A stretch of DNA of 64,000 nucleotides from Streptomyces vilmorinianum (GCF_005517195.1 NZ_CP040244.1:5970001-6034000), one strand, 5' to 3'. Shown: positions 43,035 to 51,425, numbered from the stretch's first letter. The notes: generated by a model not told the origin, from the letters alone. Numbers and translations: made by a program.

Positions 43035-45587
43035 TCAGCGCATCAGAACGCCCGCCCCCTCCCCCGTCGCCTCCACCGGCAGCGTCACCAGGCCCAGCTC
43101 GGCCGCCGAGGCGAGCAGCGGGTGGGAGGGCAGCACACGGACCGTGCAGCCGAAGGGTCCCGTACGGTCCAGGACCAGCGAGCCCTCATAGGGCCAACGG
43201 CCCTCCAGGTCCGGGCCGCCCGCCGGCTTCAGGGCGCACACCCGCGCGTCCACGAGGGCGTCGTCGGGGCTGACCCGGCCGGCCAGCGCCTGCACCTCCA
43301 CGTCGTCCGGGCGCAGCTCGCCGAGCGTCACCCGCACCCGTACCGCCGTCGTCGTGCCGAGCTCCGCGTCCGCCAGGTCCTCGCCGAGCTCGCCGATCTG
43401 GATGTGGTCGATGGCGACCTTGGGCCAGGCGCCCCGCACCCGGGACTTCCAGTCCGCCAGGTCCCGCGCGGTGTCCGGGACCAGGGCCCGGTGGGCCAGG
43501 GCCGCCGGGGCGTACAGCCGCTCCACGTACTCGCCCACCATGCGGTCGGCGAGCACCTTCGGCCCGAGGTCGGTCAGGGTCCGGCGGACCATCTCGGTCC
43601 AGCGGGCCGGCACCCCGTCCTCGCCCCGGTCGTAGAAGCGGGGCGCGACCCGGCGCTCGATCAGCTCGTAGAGCGCCGCCGCCTCCAGATCGTCGCGGCG
43701 CTCCTCGTCCGTCGCCGCCCCGTCGGCGGTGGGGATGGCCCAGCCGAAGTCCGGCTCGAACCACTCGTCCCACCAGCCGTCCAGGACGGAGAGGTTGAGA
43801 CAGCCGTTCAGGGCGGCCTTCATCCCGCTGGTCCCGCAGGCCTCCAGGGGGCGCAGCGGGTTGTTGAGCCAGACGTCGCAACCGGGGTACAGCGTGCGCG
43901 CCATGGCCATGCCGTAGTCGGGCAGGAAGACGATCCGGTGCCGCACCCGCGGGTCGTCGGCGAACCGCACCAGCTCCTGCACCAGCCGCTTCCCGCCGTG
44001 GTCGGCGGGGTGCGCCTTGCCGGCCACGACGAGCTGGACGGGCCGCTCCGGGTGCAGCAGCAGCGCCCGCAGCCGGTCGGGGTCGCGCAGCATCAGCGTG
44101 AGCCGCTTGTACGAAGGGACCCGGCGGGCGAACCCGATGGTGAGCACGTCCGGGTCGAGTACGGAGTCGGTCCAGCCGAGTTCGGCGGCTCCGGCCCCGC
44201 GCTGGCGCCAGGAGGCCCGCAGCCGTTCCCGTACCTCGGTCACCAGCTGTTCGCGCAGGGTCCGCCGCAGCTCCCACAGCTGCCGGTCGTCGGCCCCCTC
44301 CGCGCCGCGGGCGGCCTCGGGCGCGGTCCACGTCGGCGCGTGGACGCCGTTGGTGACGGAGGTGATCGGCACCTCGTCCGGGTCGAAGCCGGGCCACAGG
44401 CCGGCGAACATCTCGCGGCTGACGGCCCCGTGGAGGGTGGAGACGCCGTTGGCGCGCTGCGCGAGGCGCAGGCCCATGGCGGCCATGTTGAAGAGCCCGG
44501 GTTCGCCGCCGAGCGGGGTCTCGTCGCCGAGGGCGAGGATGCGGCCGGTGTCGACACCGGGGAGCTCCGCGTCCTCGCCGAGGTGACGGGCGACGAGGCT
44601 CCGCTCGAAGCGGTCGATGCCGGCGGGGACGGGCGTGTGGGTGGTGAAGACGGTCCCGGCGCGGACGGTCTCCAGGGCGGCGCCGAAGTCGAGCCCGCCC
44701 CGCTCCTGGAGCTCGCGGATGCGTTCGAGGCCGAGGAAGCCGGCGTGGCCCTCGTTGGTGTGGAAGACCTCGGGCGCGGGGGTGCCGGTGAGCCGGCAGA
44801 AGGTGCGTACGGCGCGGACGCCCCCGATGCCGAGGAGCATCTCCTGGAGCAGCCGGTGCTCGCTGCCGCCGCCGTACAGCCGGTCGGTGACCTCGCGTTC
44901 GGCGGGCGCGTTCTCCTCGACGTCGGAGTCGAGCATCAGCAGCGGTACGCGGCCGACCTGCGCGGTCCAGATGTGGGCGTGCAGACTGCGGCCGCCGGGC
45001 AGGGCGAGGGTGACCCGGGCGGGTGTGCCGTCGTTCTCGCGGAGCTGGGTCACGGGCAGCTCGCCGGGGTCGAGGACGGGGTAGTGCTCCTGCTGCCAGC
45101 CCTCGCGGGAGAGGGACTGGCGGAAGTAGCCGTGCCGGTAGAGCAGGCCGACGCCGACGAGCGGGACGCCGAGGTCGCTCGCGGCCTTGAGATGGTCGCC
45201 GGCCAGGATGCCGAGGCCGCCCGAATACTGCGGCAGGGCGGCGGTGACCCCGAACTCGGGCGAGAAGTACGCGACGGACGCGGGCAGGTCCCCGCTCTGC
45301 TCCTGGTACCAGCGGGGGGCGTGCAGATAGTGGTCGAGGTCCTCGGCCGCGGCGCGCAGCCGGGCCAGGAACTCCTGGTCGGCGGCGAGGGCGGCGAGGC
45401 GGGCGGCGGAGACGGAGCCGAGCAGCCGGACGGGGTCGGAGGTCCGGCCCTGGGCGGGGTCGACGGCGTCGAAGAGCTCGCGGGTCGGCTCGTGCCAGGA
45501 CCAGCGCAGGTTCCGCGCCAGTGTGGTGAGAGGTCGAAGGGTGTCGGGGAGGACGGGGCGCACGGTGAATCGACGGATTGCCTTCAC
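43035..45587 (-). CDS. glgP: Glycogen (alpha-glucan) phosphorylase
   Basis: 850-residue PLP enzyme releasing glucose-1-phosphate from alpha-1,4-glucan. It is the shorter actinobacterial/archaeal-like form: N-terminal DUF3417 region (LPDTLRPLTTLARNLRWSWH), VAYFSPEFGVTAALPQYSGG, EVFHTNEGHAGFLGLERIRE, TSVTNGVHAPTWTAPEA and the PLP-lysine segment LEACGTSGMKAALNGCLNLS. GTG 45587 (KAIRRFTVRPVLP) is chosen over 45596 because AAGGTGG lies six bases upstream. In S. coelicolor (from memory) glgP lies directly beside divergent glgE; here about 6.2 kb of other genes intervene. Confidence 0.96.
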   Translation of the reverse strand: MKAIRRFTVRPVLPDTLRPLTTLARNLRWSWHEPTRELFDAVDPAQGRTSDPVRLLGSVSAARLAALAADQEFLARLRAAAEDLDHYLHAPRWYQEQSGDLPASVAYFSPEFGVTAALPQYSGGLGILAGDHLKAASDLGVPLVGVGLLYRHGYFRQSLSREGWQQEHYPVLDPGELPVTQLRENDGTPARVTLALPGGRSLHAHIWTAQVGRVPLLMLDSDVEENAPAEREVTDRLYGGGSEHRLLQEMLLGIGGVRAVRTFCRLTGTPAPEVFHTNEGHAGFLGLERIRELQERGGLDFGAALETVRAGTVFTTHTPVPAGIDRFERSLVARHLGEDAELPGVDTGRILALGDETPLGGEPGLFNMAAMGLRLAQRANGVSTLHGAVSREMFAGLWPGFDPDEVPITSVTNGVHAPTWTAPEAARGAEGADDRQLWELRRTLREQLVTEVRERLRASWRQRGAGAAELGWTDSVLDPDVLTIGFARRVPSYKRLTLMLRDPDRLRALLLHPERPVQLVVAGKAHPADHGGKRLVQELVRFADDPRVRHRIVFLPDYGMAMARTLYPGCDVWLNNPLRPLEACGTSGMKAALNGCLNLSVLDGWWDEWFEPDFGWAIPTADGAATDEERRDDLEAAALYELIERRVAPRFYDRGEDGVPARWTEMVRRTLTDLGPKVLADRMVGEYVERLYAPAALAHRALVPDTARDLADWKSRVRGAWPKVAIDHIQIGELGEDLADAELGTTTAVRVRVTLGELRPDDVEVQALAGRVSPDDALVDARVCALKPAGGPDLEGRWPYEGSLVLDRTGPFGCTVRVLPSHPLLASAAELGLVTLPVEATGEGAGVLMR

Positions 45588-45677
45588 GTGTTCCACCTTC
45601 GCAGGGGAGTACGGAGCGGAGCGGACGCACCACGCTGTGCATCCCGGCGGTACATCCCCCGAAGGTATGCCACCCCG

Positions 45678-45724
45678 CCCTCCCGGGCCACGGCGCGCGG
45701 GGGTCGTGCCGCGGCCCGGGAGGG
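45678..45724 (-). terminator. Hairpin after the 85-residue ORF
   Basis: CCCTCCCGGGCC (45678-45689) pairs with GGCCCGGGAGGG (45713-45724). It lies 4 bp after the stop on the minus strand and before the glgP start. Confidence 0.65.
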
Positions 45725-45727
45725 GCG

Positions 45728-45985
45728 TCAGCGCGGCGCGCCGGGGGACGGCTCGTCGCGGGTTCCCCCGTACGGGGAGCCCTGGTTGACGACGGCCGGG
45801 TCGCAGGCGCCGCCGGCCGGGTCGGGGGCGGTAATCACCTGGCGGGGCCGGTGCGCCGGCTCGATGACGACGTGCGGCCCCGCGAGCTGGAGCCCGGCGG
45901 TGAGGCCCGCGATGCCGCCGGCGGCGACGACGATGTGGAGGAGCTCTCTGCCGTACGGGGCTCCGGGCCGGTCGTGGCTGGTCAT
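45728..45985 (-). CDS. Small protein (85 aa) coupled to the PrnB-like gene
   Basis: Unrecognised. The ATG overlaps the stop of the PrnB-like gene (ATGA) and a hairpin follows, so it is a genuine last gene of a two-gene unit. The N-terminal part has one hydrophobic stretch, LLHIVVAAGGIAGLTAGLQL, that loosely resembles a Rossmann-type GxGxxG turn (AAGGIAGLTAG); the protein is too short for a dinucleotide domain. The rest is Pro/Gly-rich (ITAPDPAGGACDPAVVNQGS) with one cysteine. It might be a membrane anchor, a partner subunit, a precursor peptide, or a remnant of an oxidoreductase; nothing decides among these. Confidence 0.55.
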   Translation of the reverse strand: MTSHDRPGAPYGRELLHIVVAAGGIAGLTAGLQLAGPHVVIEPAHRPRQVITAPDPAGGACDPAVVNQGSPYGGTRDEPSPGAPR

Positions 45986-47169
45986 CGGGTCCCGGCCCTC
46001 TGACGAGTGCCGCCCGTCGCGCGGTACACCATCGTCTCGTTGTCCCGGGTCAGATCGAGGACCGAGCGCAGCAGGGCGACCGGGGCGCCGCCGCTGCCCG
46101 CCTCGTACAGCCGCAGGTCGTCCCGGTAGGCGGCCTTGCGGGCCAGGCCGATATGGCGGGCGCGGAAGGTCCTGAGGATCTTGAGGACCCGGCCGAGCGC
46201 GTGGGCGGAGGCGGCCAGTTGCAGAGGCAGCCGCTCGACGGTCTCCCAGCTGACGGCCGCCGAGAGCTTGCTGACGGCGGAGACGCCGCCGGCGTGCCGG
46301 GCGTGGAAGTCCCGCCAGGACGGCAGGCTGTACGGGACGGAGTCGGCGAGGAACGCGTCGTACGCGGGGGCCGAGCGGTCGCACTGCCAGAGCGTCAGAT
46401 CGACCGGCCAGAGCGGGACCTGGGTGGCGGCGGGACCGAGGTAGGCGCGCCCGGCGACGTCGATGTCCTCGAAGTACGGGCGCAGGGTCAGCGCGAAGAA
46501 CTCCGGGGTGACGCGGGCGATCGTGAAGTCGATGGAGTCGACCATCGACTGGAGGTGGTGGGCGATGCGGTCGAGGGCGACCGCGAAGCCGGGGTCGTAC
46601 GGTTCGAGCCTGGCCAGCCGGGAGCAGGTGTCGAGGGCGGCGACGAGGCCGGGGAACGCCATCCGGACGGCCTCTTGGAGGTGGGCCTCCATGGGGTGTC
46701 CGGTGTACATCCGCCGGCGCGAGCCGGTCGGGTTCCAGATCGTGTAGTGGTGCACGGTGTCGCGGGGCACCATGTCGGTGCGGCGGCTGAGGAGTTCGAG
46801 GACCGGGAGGATCTCGGGGACGGCGGCGACGGGCTCGGTGCCGTGACGTTTCAGCGAGCCGAGCAGGATGCCGAGGTCGCGCATCGCGGCGAGCGCGTCG
46901 ACCACGCTCCACTCGGCGGCCCGGTCCAGGTCCGGGACGAGGGTGCGCAGGGCCACCGTGAGCGCGGGCACATCGGCGCCGGCGTTCATGGCGGGCAGCG
47001 CGGCGAGCAGGGCGTCGGCGCCGAGCGGGTCGGCGGCGCGTATGTCGGCTGTGCGGTAGCGCGGGTCACCGCATTCTTCGAGCCGGGGCGCGACAAGGTC
47101 GTACAGGGCCAACGGAATGCCCCTTCTGGTCGGGGGCGGGCTCGCCTCCGGGGCGCTGTGTGCGGACAT
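45982..47169 (-). CDS. PrnB-like protein (indoleamine-dioxygenase superfamily, probable heme protein)
   Basis: 395 residues. The pattern resembles monodechloroaminopyrrolnitrin synthase (PrnB, DUF1864), a heme protein of the tryptophan/indoleamine dioxygenase superfamily: VPRDTVHHYTIWNPTGSRRR, TGHPMEAHLQEAVRMAFPGL, VDSIDFTIARVTPEFFALTL, YLGPAATQVPLWPVDLTLWQ and SWRDFHARHAGGVSAVSKLS. Assignment is by remembered pattern and is moderate. If correct it would bind heme and act on an indole or amine, but no other pyrrolnitrin-type gene is near. ATG 47169 has no clear ribosome site. Coupled to the 85-residue ORF. Confidence 0.65.
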   Translation of the reverse strand: MSAHSAPEASPPPTRRGIPLALYDLVAPRLEECGDPRYRTADIRAADPLGADALLAALPAMNAGADVPALTVALRTLVPDLDRAAEWSVVDALAAMRDLGILLGSLKRHGTEPVAAVPEILPVLELLSRRTDMVPRDTVHHYTIWNPTGSRRRMYTGHPMEAHLQEAVRMAFPGLVAALDTCSRLARLEPYDPGFAVALDRIAHHLQSMVDSIDFTIARVTPEFFALTLRPYFEDIDVAGRAYLGPAATQVPLWPVDLTLWQCDRSAPAYDAFLADSVPYSLPSWRDFHARHAGGVSAVSKLSAAVSWETVERLPLQLAASAHALGRVLKILRTFRARHIGLARKAAYRDDLRLYEAGSGGAPVALLRSVLDLTRDNETMVYRATGGTRQRAGTR

Positions 47170-47782
47170 CGCCGGTCGAACTCCCCCTACGCCCGAAGGG
47201 CGTGGGAGGTGCCCCCGCTCGGGCCCCGCGTTCCCCGGGACCTACGCGCGTTCTCCCTGTCGACGCCCGCGCACCCCTTCGGCTCACTCGCCGGGGTCTA
47301 CGTGGTCACCGTGGTTCAGCCACTCGCCCCGGCGTGGCGGCGCCGTTGTGGGCGTAGGCAGCAGCAAGCGTACGGAGCTCCCCGCGCCGAACGCGCCGAA
47401 GCCCCCGCCACCGACCGGACCGGGTCCGAAACCCGCCGGTCCGGGCCGCCGTGGTGGCCACTTCGGTACGGGTGGTACCCCCCGGGCGCGGCGGCGAAGC
47501 TGGCCGCTCTGGCCACCGTGGAGTCGGGGTACGGCCGCGGGAAGCTATAATTCGCCTTCACACAATCCTTGTACGCCGGGCGCACGCAGCCCGAAACGAG
47601 AACGGGCGTGCCCTGGAGTCGTGGGCGAGGTCAGGGAGACCGGCGAAGGAGGCGTCCCGCCCGGGGAGCCAGAACCGAACGTTCACGACACGGGACACAC
47701 ACCGGCAATGAACAACCGTCCAGCCGCATGGCGTTCGCGCGGCACTTGCACCATTCGGACGCGGCGGCGCCCGGGTGCCGGA
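47170..47782. other. 613-bp stretch without a supported gene
   Basis: Between the PrnB-like start and the end of the small GntR gene. It holds repeat copy C, GC-rich low-complexity sequence with open frames on several strands but no recognisable protein, and a perfect TATAAT at 47546-47551 on the plus strand with no good -35 box. It should contain the PrnB-like promoter on the minus strand. Confidence 0.6.
47181..47216 (-). repeat. Dispersed small repeat, copy C
   Basis: Forward CTCCCCCTACGCCCGAAGGG followed by CGTGGGAGGTGCCCCC; on the minus strand this is GGGGGCACCTCCCACGCC...GGGGGAG, the same plan as copies A and B. It lies just upstream of the PrnB-like start. Confidence 0.55.
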
Positions 47783-47983
47783 CTACTTCGCGACGACGAT
47801 GAGCCCCTCCTCGCGCAGGGCGCGATGCACCTTCTGACCGGTGGCACCGGCGATACCGAACTCCTCCTGAAGCTGGATCACCGAGGGAATACGCGTCCCG
47901 GGCGCGTACGTGCCATCAGCGATGCGCTGCCGGAGCACGGCGGCGACCTGGCGCCATCGGGGCTGGTCGGGGGCAAAGTCCAT
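47783..47983 (-). CDS. Small GntR-type winged-helix protein
   Basis: 66 residues consisting only of a GntR DNA-binding domain: PRWRQVAAVLRQRIADGTYA, PGTRIPSVIQLQEEFGIAGA, TGQKVHRALREEGLIVVAK. The effector domain of normal GntR regulators is absent and there is no sign of one in other frames. Such minimal proteins are common in Streptomyces accessory regions. ATG 47983 chosen; a GTG at 47995 is possible. It diverges from the two-gene unit at 48106, which it may regulate. Confidence 0.8.
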   Translation of the reverse strand: MDFAPDQPRWRQVAAVLRQRIADGTYAPGTRIPSVIQLQEEFGIAGATGQKVHRALREEGLIVVAK

Positions 47984-48105
47984 CACGATTGCCACGCTAG
48001 GCAGACCATCGCACATCAGGCGAGAGAGGCTCCCGAGCACAGAAGAGCCCCGGCGAGGTGGCCAGACCTCCCGGGACGCGGCCGATCCGAATGGAGCAGA
48101 CCGTC

Positions 48106-48408
48106 GTGAAAGACCCTATCCGCGCCCTCGTCCTATGGGTGAGGCTGGTGCTCGTGACGAGTGCCGGCAACCGGCATCTGACACGCACGATCGCGTTCCG
48201 CCCTGCGATCCAGCCCCCGGACCAGGCGCGACCTCGCACTCCCCGTCCCCCATACGGACTCGATGAGCCGCTGGACGCCGACGAAACGGCCATGGTCCGG
48301 CCGTACCTCCTCGCACACGAACGGCAGGCGCGCCAACTCCAGCGACGCCTCGCCCTGGTACTGGCGGCGGACTTCGACATCAACCTGGACACGCTGGGGG
48401 TGGCCTGA
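48106..48408 (+). CDS. Hypothetical protein, first of a coupled pair
   Basis: 100 residues, no family assigned. N-terminus KDPIRALVLWVRLVLVTSAG may be amphipathic or a short membrane segment; then a Pro/Arg-rich linker (PPDQARPRTPRPPYGLD) and a helical end, LAHERQARQLQRRLALVLAA. GTG 48106 has GGAG nine bases upstream (ATG 48091 is the alternative). The stop overlaps the next start (TGATG). Pairs of this kind beside a small GntR protein recur, from memory, in Streptomyces accessory DNA. Confidence 0.6.
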   Translation: MKDPIRALVLWVRLVLVTSAGNRHLTRTIAFRPAIQPPDQARPRTPRPPYGLDEPLDADETAMVRPYLLAHERQARQLQRRLALVLAADFDINLDTLGVA

Positions 48409-48752
48409 TGGACACGACACCTCCGCCCACCACATGCGAGGCATGCGGGACGTTCACGAGCCCCCTGACCACGGTCACGACCGGCACGGCCGCCGGTAAA
48501 TGGCAGCGCGACGCATGCCCCACGTGCGCAACCACCACCCCGCCGCCCGGCTCCCGCAAACCGGCGCGCATGTGCGTGCGCTGCGCCCGCATCACGGCGA
48601 CCCCCATCACCGTCTCCGAGGTCCACCAGGCCTCCGGCCCAGGCTTCAACGTCTACGCCTGCCCCGACTGCGCCCCGCATTTCCCTCCCTTACTCGGCGC
48701 CCTCGACCTCCTCGAGACCGGCTGGCACCGACGACAAGTAGGCGAATACTGA
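48408..48752 (+). CDS. CxxC-rich zinc-ribbon-like protein
   Basis: 114 residues with four CxxC pairs: TCEACGTF, ACPTCATT, MCVRCARI and ACPDCAPH. Two zinc ribbons are likely, suggesting nucleic-acid or protein binding. No further similarity recognised. The ATG overlaps the stop of the preceding gene by one base, so they are translated together. Confidence 0.7.
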   Translation: MDTTPPPTTCEACGTFTSPLTTVTTGTAAGKWQRDACPTCATTTPPPGSRKPARMCVRCARITATPITVSEVHQASGPGFNVYACPDCAPHFPPLLGALDLLETGWHRRQVGEY

Positions 48753-48877
48753 AGCTGAACTCGTGATGTCGGTGCAGGCGGGCGGAGGTATCCGACTGGC
48801 AGGCTGCGGTCCCGGCTTATGGCGCGGCCGGGTAGCTTCATTCAGGAGGCAGCTGGCCGCTGAGTAGTCTTCGGATC

Positions 48878-49312
48878 ATGTGGAGAGAAGCGGCCCTTGA
48901 GGTCTGTCCTGGGGCAGGGTTCCGGAGTCCTGCGCAGGCGGTGACCCTCGCTGACGCAGAGCGCCGTCTCGGACGCGGTCTGCCTGCCGAGCTGAGGCAG
49001 CTGCTCCTGGACAGTGACGGGATCATCGGGCATACCGCAGTGAACACCGTGTGGCCAGTCGAACGGATTACCGAGCGAAACCTCTTCTTTCGCTCTGATA
49101 GGTCCTTTGCCCAGCGGTATATGCCCTTCGACGCTCTTCTCTTCTTCGGGGACAACGGGGGCGGGGACCAGTTCGCGTTCATTCAGACACGCCAGCGCCC
49201 GGACATCTTCGTCTGGGAGCACGAGACCGACAGTCGCTGGTGGGTGGCAGGAGACCTGAGGGAGTACCTGGGCTGTTCACTCTCCGAGGGTGGCGACGAC
49301 TGGTATCCGTAG
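48878..49312 (+). CDS. SUKH (SMI1/KNR4-type) protein, possible orphan immunity protein
   Basis: 144 residues. SUKH pattern: VTLADAERRLGRGLPAELRQ, LLLDSDGII, FFGDNGGGDQFAFIQT, then IFVWEHETDSRWWVAGDLRE. SUKH proteins often neutralise polymorphic toxins, but many stand alone with other roles. No toxin gene is adjacent. ATG 48878 lacks an obvious ribosome site. Codon use is less GC-biased than in the flanking core genes (e.g. ctt, ttt, ata), which fits recent acquisition. Confidence 0.8.
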   Translation: MWREAALEVCPGAGFRSPAQAVTLADAERRLGRGLPAELRQLLLDSDGIIGHTAVNTVWPVERITERNLFFRSDRSFAQRYMPFDALLFFGDNGGGDQFAFIQTRQRPDIFVWEHETDSRWWVAGDLREYLGCSLSEGGDDWYP

Positions 49313-49434
49313 AGAAGGATCACGACGAAGGCGTTCGGGGATCGGACTGAGTTGTCACGTTCACTCCGCCAGGGCAGTTTCGATCACCTCCGCGGCTCCC
49401 TGCGCAGGGGCTACGCCCGAGTGAGAAGCATGGG

Positions 49435-50259
49435 CTACGTGCTAGAGGAGGCGTCGGCGGGAAAGTAGCGCAACTCTGGGTGGGCGGGATCGAACTGTGG
49501 CATCCCAGGCGGGAGTACATCGCGCAGGGCCAGGAACACCCTGTGAACGGCGTCATCGGCGTAGTCAGCGACTGTGGGCGTTGCCTGAAGCACGACACCG
49601 CCGCCTGAGAGAGGGATAACTCGGTGGAACGCGCCGGATGCGGCCAGCGCGTCGGGGCCGCCGAGCGTCCTCAACAGTTCCTCGGGGCACACCGTCGTCC
49701 AGGAGTAGCCCCGGAGCAGGTTCCTCGCCTCACACACCGAGTCGCGGACCCGGCGGTTGAGCACGCAGTCGAGATTGGTGTCGTCGGTGGCCGGTGCGTC
49801 GACGCCCATCCACGCAAAGGCCGGGTTCGCGGCGTCCAGCGCGGCAACAAGGAACTCCACGGCGTCGGCGCAGAACACGGGGTCGTCGGGCATGCCCATT
49901 CTGTCGCCGAGTAGGAGCTGTGCCCCCATGTTCGGCCCGCGGCTGCCGATGTTCGCGCTGCGGAGGTGGACGAAGGGCCGGCCTAGAGGCCTTCGCATGA
50001 AGAGGACGTGGGCCAGCGCGGGCTCGAGCAGTAGCTCCTGGCGCATGGTCGCCCACCCCGTGAATAGAGGCTGGTATTCCCGTTCCACGGCTCGCTCATC
50101 GGCACGCGAGTTCGCCAAAGTGAAAGCAGTCCCCTGCCGCTCCTGTTCGACAAGATCCCTCAGTGGCCCCGAGAGGGCAGCCTCGTACCACGAAGCGAGC
50201 CCGTTCCCGACCCCGCCGCTGGTGAGGGCGTCGAACGTTGCGATGGCCCGCAAACTCAT
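49435..50259 (-). CDS. Type VI-immunity-like (DUF3396-related) protein
   Basis: 274 residues. The C-terminal half has the plan LRGYSWTTVCPEELLRTLGG, ALAASGAFHRVIPLSGGGVV and LQATPTVADYADDAVHRVF, seen in DUF3396/type VI immunity-family proteins; the N-terminal half is unassigned apart from HVLFMRRPLGRPFVHLRSAN. Assignment is from memory of the family pattern. The ATG at 50259 has AAGGGG nine bases upstream. No cognate effector is visible. Together with the SUKH gene it makes a small immunity-like group. Confidence 0.6.
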   Translation of the reverse strand: MSLRAIATFDALTSGGVGNGLASWYEAALSGPLRDLVEQERQGTAFTLANSRADERAVEREYQPLFTGWATMRQELLLEPALAHVLFMRRPLGRPFVHLRSANIGSRGPNMGAQLLLGDRMGMPDDPVFCADAVEFLVAALDAANPAFAWMGVDAPATDDTNLDCVLNRRVRDSVCEARNLLRGYSWTTVCPEELLRTLGGPDALAASGAFHRVIPLSGGGVVLQATPTVADYADDAVHRVFLALRDVLPPGMPQFDPAHPELRYFPADASSST

Positions 50260-50334
50260 GCCCGGGCCCCTTCCTCGGGTGATCTCCTGCACAGCCTAAC
50301 CTCCGGCCGACATGAGCCGGACGGAGGACAAGAA

Positions 50335-50499
50335 CTATGCCGCGAGTTCGTAAAGCGTCGTGCCGCCGACGACCACCGTGCCCGCGGCCACGCCACCGCC
50401 AACGACTACCCCTCCGACGACGACGGCACCTCCAAGGAAAACTCCAGTCAGAATCGTCTCTATAGACCACACACCCACGTTCGAGAAAGCGTGCGTCAT
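50335..50499 (-). CDS. Small Gly/Val-rich hydrophobic protein (54 aa)
   Basis: Reads THAFSNVGVWSIETILTGVF then LGGAVVVGGVVVGGGVAAGT, ending TLYELAA. One or two membrane-spanning glycine-zipper-like segments are likely. Its ATG overlaps the stop of the upstream small ORF (ATGA). Whether it is expressed is uncertain; it could be a holin-like or toxin-like peptide or noise. Confidence 0.35.
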   Translation of the reverse strand: MTHAFSNVGVWSIETILTGVFLGGAVVVGGVVVGGGVAAGTVVVGGTTLYELAA

Positions 50500-50756
50500 C
50501 CGGTCCCCGGCTGCTGGGCGGTGTAACGGACCTCAACCACGCTCGTGAGACGAATCCCTGGAGCACCGAAGCCTCCGGGGATTCCTCGCATGTGTCCCGC
50601 TCCGCCAGGCATCCTGCCGGAACGTGCCTGGCCGGCCGGCGCGCTGCCGCTGGTAACGCGGACGCGCCCACCAGTTGTCGAAGACGCCGGTGAGGCGGGG
50701 GGCTTCAGCAGCCCGCTCAGGAGGGCGTCGCGCTCGCCCCCAAGTCGGCTTCCCAT
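50496..50756 (-). CDS. Hypothetical small ORF, doubtful
   Basis: 86 residues, Gly/Pro/Ser-rich, ending GGFGAPGIRLTSVVEVRYTA. Its stop overlaps the start of the 54-residue protein, the main reason to list it. Another frame at 50533-50811 is equally open. It may be a remnant of a larger gene broken in this region. Confidence 0.25.
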   Translation of the reverse strand: MGSRLGGERDALLSGLLKPPASPASSTTGGRVRVTSGSAPAGQARSGRMPGGAGHMRGIPGGFGAPGIRLTSVVEVRYTAQQPGTG

Positions 50757-50817
50757 GGAAGGACTCGGAAGCGAGAGGAAACATCCCGTCCCCGGAGGAG
50801 CGGGGCGGCACGCCGGG

Positions 50818-51072
50818 TCAGATCCACGTCACCTGTCGGATGTAGACGCGTTCGCTGCGCGGAACGATGAGGTAGAGGGAACATCCCGTGGGGCACACGG
50901 GCCGTCTCCCCTCTGGGCCCCATCTCCTCATACGCGGTGCCGTCGAGGTAGAAGGCTTCAGCGGCGCTGGCCAACTCCTCGGCTCTCTTCTCGACCTCGG
51001 CGACGAACGCCGGCGGAGCACCTGCCGGTGACGTACTCCTCGCCGGGGGTCGTACTCCCATCTCCAGGTCAC
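50818..51072 (-). pseudogene. RelE-like small protein with two compensating frameshifts
   Basis: The coupled GTG start reads TWRWEYDP, and the end reads LYLIVPRSERVYIRQVTWI, both in one frame. The middle (APPAFVAEVEKRAEELASAA, EAFYLDGTAYEEMGPRGETA) is in the next frame. Joined in order they make a typical protein of about 85 residues of the WEYDP...VTW type found beside DUF6247 genes in Streptomyces and thought to be RelE-like. Two indels are needed. The start overlaps the DUF6247 stop (GTGA). Confidence 0.6.
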
Positions 51073-51425
51073 TCGGACCCCGGCCGTGCGGCCTCGTCGT
51101 CCACGTCGCGCAGTTCGTCCATGGCGGGGCGGAAAGCCGGATTCTCTCGGTTCGTCATCCGGTGCACGGCCTCAAGCGCCCGGTCGTGTCGCAGCAAAAG
51201 GTCAGGGCGCCGTTCGATCTCGACCTGTGCCGCCCAGTACGTGACCCACTGGTGGATGTGGCCGATCTTGCCCGTCTCGGCAGCGAACTCGAACGCCTCT
51301 TCCTGGGCCTTTTCCATCTCCGTCAGGCGATGCGGGGCGACGCGCGCCATAGCGAGTCTCAGCCCGTGTGGAGTGCGCTCGGGACGAGGGATCAGCTCCC
51401 TGCCGTGGAATGGCTGTGTGCTCAT
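51069..51425 (-). CDS. DUF6247-like protein, probable antitoxin-type partner
   Basis: 118 residues: RTPHGLRLAMARVAPHRLTE, MEKAQEEAFEFAAETGKIGH, WVTYWAAQVEIERRPDLLLR. From memory this matches DUF6247 proteins that precede a RelE-like gene. It is intact while the presumed toxin is broken, as expected when a toxin decays first. The stop overlaps the partner start by GTGA. No DNA-binding motif is evident. Confidence 0.6.
   Translation of the reverse strand: MSTQPFHGRELIPRPERTPHGLRLAMARVAPHRLTEMEKAQEEAFEFAAETGKIGHIHQWVTYWAAQVEIERRPDLLLRHDRALEAVHRMTNRENPAFRPAMDELRDVDDEAARPGSE

Noticed and set aside
47546..47551. Perfect TATAAT box on the plus strand
   Set aside because: No matching -35 box and no gene or terminator close downstream on that strand; likely chance.
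47316..47585. Minus-strand open frame of 89 codons upstream of the PrnB-like gene
   Set aside because: Low-complexity GC-driven frame without start signal or similarity; neighbouring frames are equally open.
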